Assembly (NCBI RefSeq): GCF_016802725.1
Contig: NC_052665.1
Span: 1,550,001 to 1,614,000 of the forward strand
Length of the DNA: 64,000 nucleotides
Source of the DNA: Solenopsis invicta
Lineage: Eukaryota; Arthropoda; Insecta; Hymenoptera; Formicidae
Direction of reading: 5' to 3'
Part shown: one piece after another, positions 21,662-33,700 of the stretch
How positions within the stretch are numbered: the first letter of the stretch is position 1
How the letters are laid out: each line of letters opens with the position of its first letter
The notes under the pieces: generated by a model
What the model saw: only the letters and a program-made list of their open reading frames with translations
Told to the model about the DNA's origin: nothing
Databases searched by the model: none
Made by a program: the position numbers and the translations under genes

Positions 21662-23124
21662 TTAATACAAGATCAAATCATCTCGTTATTGCGTAAGAAA
21701 CGATATCTCCAATCAACGCCAATATCATTGAATATCTGTCTATCTTGAGAGCCGCAAAGCCGCTCTCACTTGGTCTAAGCTTATCTCTTACGATTTTTTT
21801 ATTCAACAAAATGCAATACCATGTAATTTCACAAACACGATCATCGCGCGGCACATACATTTCGCTGCTAGTGTCACGAAGTATCTACCTCGTTGGCGCC
21901 AAGCAGCGCGTCGTTCCCGTGCACAACCCGACATATATCACTCCCAGTTTCCACGGTCCTCGAGCCTATCCCCGCAGGAAGAATGAACGGGAAACGAAAC
22001 GGCCGATAAACAACGGCGCGTTATACCTCGCCGTCGAGGTTATCTATCCGTCTGCACTTTGCCGACTCGCGGTTTTCTTCTCGCCGCGTATATATTTACA
22101 ATTGAATCGCTGCGTCAAAGTGAAAGTTCAATCGTACCGCGGCGTTGCTATTCTTTTACCGATTGTGTCTCGTTTCCGCCAAGCGGAGCAGAGAGAGAGA
22201 TAGATAAATAGATAGATAGAACGTTCAGAAAAAAATTTTTCGAGTAAAATATTTGTTTGAATCAAAGAAATTTTCTGCGCTAGAATACGAGAATGTATAG
22301 GACATTTTTCAAAACTGAGAAAATTATGAAAAAATTATAGATTGTTTTATATTACATTTGAAAATAATAAAAAGAAATTAGCGGCAATTTTATATCTGAA
22401 GATAAAAAGTTATTTTAATAAAAAGCAGATATGTGTTCTAATGAAAATATAATTAATAATGAAATAAAAAGATTTGAATTTTTTAATGTAAGTACTTAAA
22501 ATATTCAAGATGATTTACGTTAGGTTTTATTGCGATGCAGAGATCAGTTCTGTAAAATAAATGAAATTTATTTATTTATTTCCAAAATAACTAAACAAAT
22601 AATCACAAAAAACTTTATATTATTATTTTGCATACTTAAAGTACTTATGCAAAAAAATTAAGATTTTTTTAATATTACAAAAAGGAATTTTAATATGTAG
22701 GGGCTTTTTTGTCAAGGATGGTTCACGGGATGGATAGTCGGCCGGTAAATTAACGCGAGCCGAGTCGTCAGTTGCGTATAAAGTATCTGTGTATTTAATA
22801 ATGTACAATACTCGCAGGCTGTTCTGGCAGAACTGCCGAACCGAAATTCGAGGCTTTGCCAAACGCGCGTGAGGGCACAACGGCAATAACAAGTTAGGGT
22901 CGATCATGCAATCTCGCGGAGCCAATCACAGTCTTGAATCATGCTGTGCTCCGCTGTACGTAGCATAATCGGCAACGAAAATGTGTCCCCGACATCGTGA
23001 TCGACAATGCCGTGCTCGACAACAAAAATATGCCTATAAATAATTATTTATAACAATAGAGTAAATAAATTATGTTATTAAATACAAATTTTATTTACTT
23101 TGTAGGGACCATATGTCCGGTATA
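20512..23124. other. Noncoding stretch after the third micro-exon
   Basis: Mostly AT-rich with a CpG-containing island at 21840-22190. A very short acceptor/donor-like pair near 21364-21380 is too weak to call. A ~70-bp hairpin-like remnant of an AT-rich element may lie at 22226-22285. TAGA/GA simple repeats occur at 22189-22220. I find no gene. Confidence 0.45.
21631..21657. repeat. (AT)n microsatellite
   Basis: About 27 bp of uninterrupted alternating A and T. Confidence 0.9.
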
Positions 23125-23476
23125 TTCTTAGAGAAAAATTTCTTTGAATTAAAAATTTCTTTGAAAAAAATGTTTTGATTATTTCAGTTATTAAAATTGA
23201 AGAAATAGTTTGATTGTGCAACGCACATGTTTTTTAAAAGAAAGAACTATATTTTTAAAACCAGAATAACTAAATTATTTTTGTCAGTACCTTTTTAAAT
23301 TAAAAAATTATTTGTTTAAATTAAAGAAATGATTTATTTGTTAAAAAAAAACTAAATAAGTCATTTCTTGAAATCAAATAATTTTTATTTACCTCAAAGG
23401 TATTTTCACTTCAACTTAAAAAAAACCGAATTAAAGAAACAATTTCATCAATTTAAACATAACTTTTCTTTGGGTG
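23125..23476. mobile_element. Degenerate relative of the 16340 MITE
   Basis: The left end has CTTAGAGAAAAATTTCTTTG. The right end has AACTTTTCTTTGGGTGA, which inverted matches the same terminal motif (CACCCAAAGAAAAGTT). The interior repeats TTTGAATTAAA/TTTAAATTAAA words as in the 16340-16732 element. Flanking TA duplications are not preserved on the right. Confidence 0.4.
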
Positions 23477-25624
23477 AGAGAGCGCTGAAACGCAATGCCT
23501 CGGTTTATTCTGAAAGATCTCCGCACCGCGCCGCGCCGGTCTTCGCGAGACAAATTCTCACGCTTCGCATTCGATATGCATACATTGGGCGATTCTCCGT
23601 TCTCCGACTTAATAACGCTCGGCTCCTGCTTCGTTCGCTCGGTGTAAATTAATGCCCGCGGCTCGCGATGTGACGAGTACAGCATCCTTGTCTCTACGCA
23701 CACACACACGGCAGAGCTCGCACTACTCCCGTTCCCCATGAAATTTTTCGCGCTGTTCGCCCACTTGCTTCACTTTCACGCGACGAGCTTCGCTACCGAA
23801 TGCGTCGCTTCTCCCGCGTGGGCGTCTCGCAAGAAGCGACTTTGCCTCGACAACGTTTACGGTAGGAAACGTTGAGATATTCAGAATGTCGAACTGGGCG
23901 AGATGCAAATTTAACCGAAACTGCATTATAATTTTATCAGAAAAACTACATAAATGCCACGTAGAAATATTTCACGCTTTAACTTGGATGGCTTTTGTAT
24001 ACATCGTTCTTTTAAGCGTGAAATATCAAACATGAAAGTCATGACAATTCTTCAAGGTCGCTCGGCAATGTTTCAGCACCGGCATATCGTGATTATGGGA
24101 CGGCTAATGCTCTTCAAAACGCGTATTCGCTCTGCTTTTCAGTAATGCTAACCAAGTTCGAAAGTAGTTAAGAAGATTCTAACGAGATACCGGTCGTTAT
24201 ATGCGAGCTCGCAGTCTCAACGCGTACGCAACTCTCGCTGCGTTTCGTTAACGATCCCCATTCCGCGACAACGTCCAGGTGGAAACGGTGAAATGAGGTT
24301 TTGCCAGTCGACGGACTGGCGTTCTGCTCACGCTTCTTACGTGCTTTCCCGCGTAAAGTATGCGCCCGGCTAATGGCTCCGCGGAGAACAGATATTGCAT
24401 CTGGAGACGCTCGGACCCCGTGGTAAGGTGCCACGGCAGGCAATTAATTCCTCCGGTTAGACTTCCGTATCGGAAAGAGATAAACGCCAGACGCTCTCGG
24501 TCGAGAGACCTTAGGATCGTATATTACTACGCAGTTTTGCGAAATCCTTTCACAACTGCTCGTCGTCGTGTGTGCTACGATTGCGAGAACTGTGGTTTTA
24601 AAGAAGCACGCACTCGCAGATCCCTCTTGACTTCCCTTCACTCCGATAAGATATAAAATACTCGAAAATAAAATTATTAATAAAGTTTCGCATCAAACAT
24701 AAGGGGAGATGAGAATATTATCTTGTTTTCGCGATTACTGATCTTTATATTTATGTCATGTCGTTTGCTTCGATTTCTCAAGCGAATAATGTGATAAGTA
24801 GGTACTTCCAGGATTATTTATGTGTTTTTCTTCCAAAAGAATAACGTAATATACGCGAATGCGTCATCACCAGGCGATTTTTCATTTTTAATTCATGACC
24901 GTGTGTTTACGGAGAAATGTTCATACAGTAGCTTAAGGCAGCCATTCCTCTCGGCCAAAGGGGAAAAGAAGCGGACGATCCACATCATGTTTTTGCATTA
25001 AAGTCGTATTAAAATCCTCGAACTCATTTATGTGCTACAACAAAGTACGTACACTGGTTAAATCGTATCGTATTCCGGCGCCGTATCTGAATACTCGCGT
25101 GCAAGTGCGCCTATTTATAGTTGCGCACCTAAAAAAAAAAAGAACCATAGCTGTACCTTTATCCAGATACACATTATCTGCCGAGGTACGTGTACCTGTA
25201 CCTAGTTACTCTGAAAACGTGCTTTACACGTCACCGGTTGGGATGGTCCGGTTGCAGAACGAGCGGACTGGCGCCAAGTGGATGTCACCACCACGTATTT
25301 GGCCTCACAAGGACGGGGCACACACGTGCGCACACGTAGCGTGTCCCGTGTACTCGAGCCGGATGCCTTAGATTCCACGCGGCTAATTAACTTTGCGTTA
25401 TGGTGAATCTCCGGCTGAATTTAGCCTCGCCGCGCGATCGCATCGCGCGAGCGACAATTATCGGGTTTCCTAGACCAACGTGGCGCGGCGCGCGAAAAAA
25501 AAAAAATCTCCGCGCGCGGTGTGCTCCTCAGAAGTCGCGACGATAGCGGCGGCCGTAATTGCTCCGCTCGCGTAACGTCTTACTCTCCGTGTCGATCTGA
25601 ATTACTAATCGTCTTGCACCTTGA

Positions 25625-25653
25625 ACGAGCGAGCGAACGAGCGAGCGAGCGAG
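25625..25653. repeat. (GAGC)n microsatellite
   Basis: About seven GAGC units with one variant (GAAC). Confidence 0.85.
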
Positions 25654-27690
25654 TCGACGACGGTCGAATCACGCGGGAGTCGCTTTTAAGGAGATACGCA
25701 TTAGAGGCTCGATGACGGGGCGACAGGCGAAATGGATGGCGCGTAATTGCGTGCCGCGATAGCAGAAGAAAGTAAATTTACGGACGGCCCGGCCGTAAAT
25801 TGCTCGTCGGCGAATTGTGCGGACGGATACTCGTACGTGAGAGGTGTCTTCGCGTCAGCGAGGCGATTTAAATGGTTGCGAGGTAATTGCTGAATAACGG
25901 AGGAGAATCGCCGATTTTTCACATTACGTCGCTCCAATGATTCCGAATGGAGAGGGGGGAGGGGGCAACGCTGACGGCACGATTCGCGCGCGGTTTGTTT
26001 CTAGTTTGTCACCCAATTAAATAAATAATTCAATTCTGTCTTGCGTTACCAATGACAGCGTACACTTATTATTATCGATGATTAATAAGAAAGTCTTCCT
26101 CCGACAGACAGATTAATATTGATGTACTTCTACATGAATTTCGTCTTTCAGATAATCGTAGGAAATACACAATATAAAAGGCGTTAGGTCATTTTAAAAT
26201 TTTCCTTCGGGAAGTTATTTAAAAAATTGTAAACCGGTCGATTCGCACAATTCGCGATAAAAACACTTGAATCGAAGTTTGCTTTCTCGTTATTCCGTCG
26301 CGTGTTACCAAGATGTTAGTTATTACTGGTCCAAGATTAGTGATCTGCGATGCGAAATAGGTGTAATTATTTATACTTCTTAGAATCTAATACCCGGCAA
26401 ATGGATCTCGAGCGAAAGTAAGCGTTGCATCGGTTGATACTCGAATGTATTTAATTCCGAAATCTCGTTTTCTTCCGTAAAGCGCAGCCACGCACGATCG
26501 TAAAACTTCGACAGCGAGCGCAGGTGACTCTCTTAATGGGAGTCGAGGTAAATACATATATATACACGTCGCTAGGCAATCATCTATGAGAGAAGCGCTC
26601 GTGTTTTGCGCGCGCGGAAAATGAGTCATATGCTCTCCTCGCGCTCGCGATATCTTGATCAAGACGACGCTACTTAAGTGAAAAAAAAAAGAAAGAAGGA
26701 AAAAAGCCGTCGCAGTTTCGACGTTCTTACCACGCGCGCGCACGGGAGCGTCGAACGTCCGTTAAGCGTGGCGATCGTGACTAATGTGACATCACTGCCG
26801 CTATTAACATATTAATCGTACGATAACGATCGTGTGGGTGCCTCGCCGCGGCTTCGCACGCACGCATCCTCGCGTTCTGAACTTTCTCGAGTGACGAACG
26901 GAAAAATCACCGACCACGCGGAATACACGCGCTTAAATCATCGCGACGAACGATTCTTATTTATTGTAAGGTGGGCGGATAAGAAGATATGTGTCAGGTG
27001 CTTTATTACTCGTCGGATTTACGAAGGTTATCGTTAATGCGCGATCGGAGTGTTAATGCAAAGTCACGCGAAGAACGGAATCGACATCTTATTCTGCGCG
27101 TGTCCTCTTCTTATTAAAATAATTTTTTATCTAGATAGAAAATTACCGCTAAATTTTTTCTGCTATAATACTTTCAAATACATTAAAACGATCTTTGACA
27201 AATGTCCCATACATCCTAAAAAAAATTAAAAATCAGGAAAAGTATACCACCAAAGAGTTACAATTAATTTTTATAAAGGTGTATAAAATTCAATTTATAA
27301 CGTGATATTAGCCGTTTATTTATATAATCAATGACTAATCATATGCAAGCCGCAGGATAACATCGGAAGATAATAGGCGAATCTCGTTTTACCTTTAAAA
27401 CATTTATGGTAGCCCTAGGATCATAGTAATTAACATTAATTATAAAAGCGTATTTTAATGTTAATTAAACTGAACCTATTTAATTGTGCCCAAGGCAGAG
27501 TCTTGGTACGCGCCGTCGATATCATCGAGCCGCACTCGTAAAACGGCAATTAATAACGTGAAATGTTTGCACCTGATTCGTCGCGGTAATACGCGCTCGT
27601 TTGGCCGCTTCATAAATCGACCGATCTGCTCGTCCCTTAAGATACACGTGGATCGTCACGAGCAAATTATAGCCGACATAAGAAAAATCA

Positions 27691-27695
27691 TCTCT

Positions 27696-27736
<41 letters not shown>
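27691..27736. repeat. (CT)n-rich microsatellite
   Basis: A pyrimidine tract of CT repeats with a few T interruptions, ending in ten uninterrupted CT units. Confidence 0.85.
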
Positions 27737-29600
27737 GTCGCGGTGACATGCACGACGAATGATGGACACGTACGCTAAGAGTGGAATCGGGCCTTACACC
27801 TGTTTGCCTCGTCATCGAGTGCAATAACACGGGATTCTGATCCAGCGATCACGAGCAAGTATCCTCTTCCCGTGCACCCTTTCCTCTGAACCCGACTTGT
27901 TCTACCACCGGGAACATAATGCCGCGCGGAGCAGGTACTCATAACGCCCGACCAACTTGTTGAGATATAGCCCGGGTAGTGTTTCAATCGCCGAGCTACG
28001 ACCGTCGACAATGATACGTGCACGTATGCAAAAGGTATTACAATATTGGATACCGGGGCTATACATCATGATAGTCGAAATAAATCATCCGGCAACAAGC
28101 ACCGATGTGGCTATGGGAGTCTTAAATAATTTAGCAATTTTTCGACGTTGCGACCTTAGGGTCATGCTGAGCATCGCGTAAATCCCTTTAGCTCGTAAGG
28201 CTCTTCTTCTCCCTTTCTCCCTTTTCTCGCGCCGCGCCGAGTATTCCGCCGAGTATTAGAAACCGAGGGAAATCGCGTGTTTGTTCAAAAAAGCGCGTAT
28301 CCCACGTGCTTGCGTCCACGGTAATAAAGAGTCGTGCTTCCTGTATCGCTGGAACGCTTCTGCAAATCGAGCTACAAAACGCGACGCGTACTGCGGCGGA
28401 TATTATGTAAGCGTTTCAGCATGCAAAAATGAAACCCGTCCCTTTGCCTAGTTTACTCCTCGCTCGAGGCTCAAAAGCAACGAGAAAAATTTCTGATCTT
28501 CTTTTAGCAAAGAAATTTCAGTTTCACGGTATTTCATCTTGTTCGTTCGTACTAAAGTTGGAGATACATAAGTTTCCACTTACAAACGTACGGACTGCTG
28601 TCTACTTCATCAAATCAATATTTACTTTTTTTCCCATGCGTATCCATTAATGTTAATTTAATGATGGTAAGGCTACTCGGAGAGAAAGATCGAGAAAGAA
28701 AGAAGGGGAGCTTCAAGAAATATACTTAAGAATCCAAAAAAAATAAGAAGAAATTACACAGATGTAAATTATTCACTCAATGTTCAAGTAGCGTAATTAA
28801 ATTTCGATGACAATTCAATTACTATGAGCATATGCCGTAGTTGTAATGTGGATAATTTTCGCATTAAAAACTCGCATGTCTGTCGGCTATCACGAGGTTG
28901 CACGAAATTGCGTCAACATAGCATGGATAACGTTGTGTCTAAAGACGTTACAATGCCACTTGATCCTTCGACCACCGGCTTTCGTGTATTCGTGCGTGTA
29001 CATTCGCATTCTGTGCTCTTCTCCGCTCTCCCTTTTTCTCATCTCTCTTTTTTTTCCCCTGGTTATAATGGCCAAACACATAATAAAGAGGGCAAAACGC
29101 GAGGCTGTGGTACGCGATATGTAGGGCGGCTAACAATGGAGCACACCTGAGCACGGGCCGGTGCGTTTGAGGTGGCTTTGGGGAGGTAGAAGGTACCGCA
29201 TGGTGCACCAGTATGAAATGTGGGGGAACAGAAAAAAACGCGGGGGAACGCGGAGAAAGGCGCAAGGAACGGAACAATGCTTTCAGCCTCTTCTGCTTTT
29301 TCTTTTTCCTCTGCTTCTTCTCTTCAACAGCGGCTGATGCTGCTCGCGTCCCCTCTTCGATCCCCCCTCGTCGGAGAAGCCGGGTGCCAGCGCGATGCTC
29401 TCCGATTTGTTCGCGAAACGCCGAACACGGTCGGTCACTTGGTACGCATGTCGTCGTAAAGCAGCGCGCAGCATTGTCCATCTCACACTCTCGCGTGTGC
29501 GTGAATTGTCTCATTCCCGTTCGCGTGTCATTCTCTCCTAGGAAACCGGTCATAATTCGGGCCTCGAGGATGCTGCGTCTTCTCACATATGACTGACAGC

Positions 29601-32600
29601 TTTCTTCAGTTATACACTTCGGTAGTTATGGCCATTATTATACTTAAGAAGACATAATAGAAATAATTTTTTAGAAAATGTTGTACTGATACAAAATTAT
29701 CTTACAAGACGTAATTATAAATAGGTACAGACAGAAAATTTATTAAATTGATTATTTCGTTGGTTTATATTTTTCACCTTGAAAATAACTAATACTGCTG
29801 TGAAAGTATAGCGTATTTAACTATATGATTCTTTAAATATACTTGGCGTTATGTCTACAATTCTGCTTGACGCCGTTAATAACTTCCCTTTGATCAATTA
29901 CTTCTCAAGTACTTTCGACATTAATGTTTTCCCACCGCTGCGAGGATCATTAACCATTGCAGGCTCGCTGCTTCCGACATTAAAACTTAAAACGGCGGTG
30001 ATATAATTATGAGCAGTGGCTGAGATTTGCTCTCGCCATGAATTCTTGTGAGTCGCCACTAATATCGAGCTATAAAATAAATCAGTAGTTGCGCTTTCGT
30101 CGGTTTTCAAACTTTGTATAATAAATAAAATATATCGCATAATAAGACACTACATTTTAATGATCACGGATTTTTTTTTAACAAATATCTTTATGTTTAC
30201 GAATAAATATAATATTTTTATTGTAACAAGCATTTTATTTTGATTTATGTAAAAAAATTAAAAGGTATATAAAGTGTCTTATATGAAAAATTTAAAATTA
30301 TTTTATTTATGAAGGAATGTCAATAATGTGCACATGTTCAACAATGATATGATTATTATATTGTTCTACAATGATATAATTATTATTATATTGTTGTGGC
30401 AATTATAATTAATTCCCGTAAGTTAAATCGACGAATGACAGTCTACTACATGTCTACTACAGAATGCTGTAGAAGAAACTTTATATACTCAAAATATGCA
30501 CAAGATTCTCCGGCAAATTGGCTGAAAAAAAATTAACATAATCTGAAGTATAATCAGAGAAGCTTTGAATTATTATTTGATTAATAATCATTTTTGATAA
30601 AAATCAAGTGTTCCTAATAAATTTGAGAATATTGATCTTTCGTTAAATCACGAAAGCTCTTAATCATTAATAATTTAGAATCCAAAGAAGGATCTAGCTT
30701 TCTGATTCGACAGAAGAAAAGAGAATTAGATGTATAGAGAAATTTAATTTTTTAAATCACATAAAAATAATACAATTATTAATTATTTTTTCTACAGTAT
30801 AAATTTTGCTGATATATTTCTGGTAAGCGTTAAATATTGCCTATAATTGTCTTTCCGCCTTCCAAGAATTATGACAATAGCCAAGAAGGAGATAATTAAA
30901 CCTCCACTTCTTAAGTGCCGCTGTTTCATCCATCTCGCATGTCGTGCTCTCTTTTTTGATGACAAAATTCTATAGTTATTTCCTGTCTGCCCATTCGCGC
31001 TGTAACTTTCATTTAAGATATACGTAGAAATGATTTTATTGTCGCGATTGGAACGAAAACTCATTTCTTCTTTCGAATTGTTATAGTTATTATTTATCCG
31101 TATTTAATATGAATCAATATTTAAGCGTGCATATCGCGAGTTACACATTCATCGATGGAATATTATGTCATGTTCCGGATCTTTTTGAACACAATGAGTT
31201 TAAATAAGTCACGTCATATACCGCCTGCAGGTCGAGGATCGTGCATCAACCGCGCTTACACTTCTACCGAGTGGTACCGCGTAACGGTGCTAGTTAAAAG
31301 GCTTTTCAATTTAAGTGTCAGATTTAAGTGTTAGATAATCTTTTCCTCGTATCATATCTAAATGTAATTGAATAGAACTTGCATTTATTTTAACTTGCGA
31401 CTAATGTAATCCGAGAGGTGGTCGGGTCGTCACGAAGTGCAGCCGCGATCAAACGACGACGCGGATCTCGACGGTGAACAATAACGCCGCGATGCGTGCG
31501 TCTGGTGGATGGTACAATCGCAGCTGATAGTGAAAATCGGAGCAATCCGATCCGAGGGTCCAAGGGCCCCGCTGCATAATGGAAGCTGCCCTTAACAATC
31601 GCGTAAAAAGACTCCGGGCCGTTTTAGATTGAGGAATATTGGGGCATTGTGACATACGTGTCGGGTATGCGTGCGTGTAGGTTACGTGCGTTGACAATGG
31701 GAAGCCCAGTGGGTGCGTTAATCCGGTATGTGTGAGGTTGTGGACTGTGGGAATATTTCGTGGAGAGAGAGAAGAAGCAGGAGAGAGAGAATCGCGGCGC
31801 GGCGGCGGTAGGGAGGAGGGAGGGTAAGCGGTCTTGGCTCTATTGTTGCATCTCGGCGATACTATCTGCCGTACACGCGATGCCTCTGTCGGCTCGCCGA
31901 CAGTGTTGACTCGCGTTTAAAGTCTCGTACACTCGTGTGCACGCTCCTCTCTTTCTCTCCTGCGCGCGGGGCTCGGCCGGCAGTAATTGCCGCGAACGAC
32001 GACGACGTACGGGCCGACGGAGGAGCCAAGCCGGCGATCGCCGCCGTGGACAGGTCTCTCCATTTATCGAAGCTACACGGCGCACCTTCATCCGGAACCG
32101 ATGAACTCATTGTCTACCATAACTCATGATTCCACCGATGGCTAATAACGGAAGAGATAGGCTCATCGGAAGCGTCACTCGGTTGAAAAGTGGAAGGGAG
32201 GTCATGGCAAGCGCGAAGACAATCGGAAGATGAGCGAAGCTGTGAGTCACTCCGCTTGCTTTTCTCATTGACGCTTTTCATATCGAGATTGCGTTATTTA
32301 CCGCTGATTTTTTCGCGATATTGTCTTTCGATAAAATTGTCGTTAACGAAAGAAATGGTCGCAGCTAACATCTCCCTTTAAAAATAGTGTTAAAGGAACA
32401 ACTCTATCCGTTTTGCGTCTATGTATCGATGGAAAAATTCAAGTATTAAATTTTATATTTAATTTATTGCGGAACAATTTCAAACAATAGAAAAAAATAA
32501 ATTATTTTTTATAATATATTTTGAGCATTCTATTCAAGAAACAGTTGTTTTTGGTATTTTGTAAAAAGATCTATTCTAATTTAATCTTTTTATCGTAATT

Positions 32601-33700
32601 TTTCATCGAGTCACAAACATATTTTTTTGTACGTACATAGATTAAAGAATCAGTCATTATTTTTTACGGTATTTCCTTAGTAACTCCTGCTTCTTTCTTC
32701 CACGAGATATCGCGTCTCCTTATCGGGGGTTGCAATTTCATCCTTTCAGTCGAGTGGTTTCGAAATTCCAGCTCTGACGGGCGACACCCAACGACGTCTC
32801 CGCGCCCGTTAAGAGTCCCCGTTCTAATCTCGAGAACGGATATCGAGTCGGTGTACTATGTCGCCGGTGATCGGTCAGAGGATCGCTCTCTCGGAAAAGT
32901 GGCCGGGCATTTTTGTAGTCGCTGAACGTGGGAATGATTTTGAGACGGGAGCGGTGCGAAAGGGGGGTTGGGCAAAGATGGAACGAGAAGAACGGGGCAC
33001 CTGGACGCCTCCTCGAGTCAGCTTAGTGATGTGCGAGCACGCGGGTAAATACATACGTACACATATTCGAGTATCTACGAGGGCGCTCACGATGCAACAC
33101 ACGTGTCGCCCCGTGTATGCACGTTCATGCAGTTTGTAACGCGCGGAACAGGTATTCCCCCATTGAAATAAGGTAACGTCGCGAATATGAAATATACCCC
33201 CTTGTACAACTTGATAATCCGTGGTTACCATAAATCCTGAGTGATTATCCGCGTGTCTATTTATAAGCCTCGTGGCGTCGCCCTCACCTTCGCGAGCCTC
33301 ATCCCCCCTCCCTGCTCCGCCATGCATCTCCTTTCTGCCTACCTTTTCTCTTTGTTTGGGTATTCTCTCAGTATTCTCGTTCTTCTCGACGATGTCCCGA
33401 AAGGGCTTCGCCGTTTCTAAGTATATGCGTGTCATGGCTTTCCATGACGCACGTAAGAGCCTTTCGGAGATACGCCCGATAGGATTAATCAGCTTATAAC
33501 GAGAGCCACACTTTTCAGAAGTGAGAATGATTTGTTGTTGAAACGTTTGTCCGCATCTGTGATACAAAAAACTGATTGAATAGGCGTAGTCGTAATGTTC
33601 TGAAAAAATATTATAATAGCGATAATGTCTGCAAAAAATGTGCAATATAAAAAAATAAAATTTGATATATTGGGACTGTCAAAATTGTAATTAAAAATAA
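29601..33700. other. Noncoding stretch with longest open frame
   Basis: AT-rich at 29600-31140 and 32390-32650, CpG-rich at 31420-32130 and 32700-33500. A minus-strand open frame spans 32875-33645 (256 codons without stop), but its first in-frame ATG is about 70 codons in. Its composition shows no domain, and two acceptor-like TTTTTTGCAG and TTTTTTCAG motifs lie at its upstream edge. I cannot support it as a gene, only as an open frame that deserves a homology search. Confidence 0.35.
30341..30396. repeat. Two tandem AT-rich hairpin units
   Basis: Units 30341-30367 and 30368-30396 both read ACAATGATAT...ATATTGTT, each self-complementary, differing mainly by a few internal bases. Confidence 0.6.

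Larger units (their letters stand above)
23477..29600. other. CpG-containing noncoding stretch
   Basis: Mostly moderate GC with many CpGs (23500-24660, 25020-25990, 26380-27100, 27480-28420, 28860-29590), separated by AT-rich pockets. An open frame on minus at 28948-29586 is Lys/Arg/Ser-rich, runs across purine/pyrimidine-biased tracts and lacks splice borders or domains; I treat it as chance. No gene is supported. Confidence 0.45.

Noticed and set aside
28948..29586. 212-codon minus-strand open frame
   Set aside because: Basic, low-complexity composition across strand-biased purine/pyrimidine tracts, with no domain, no conserved-looking core and no splice context.
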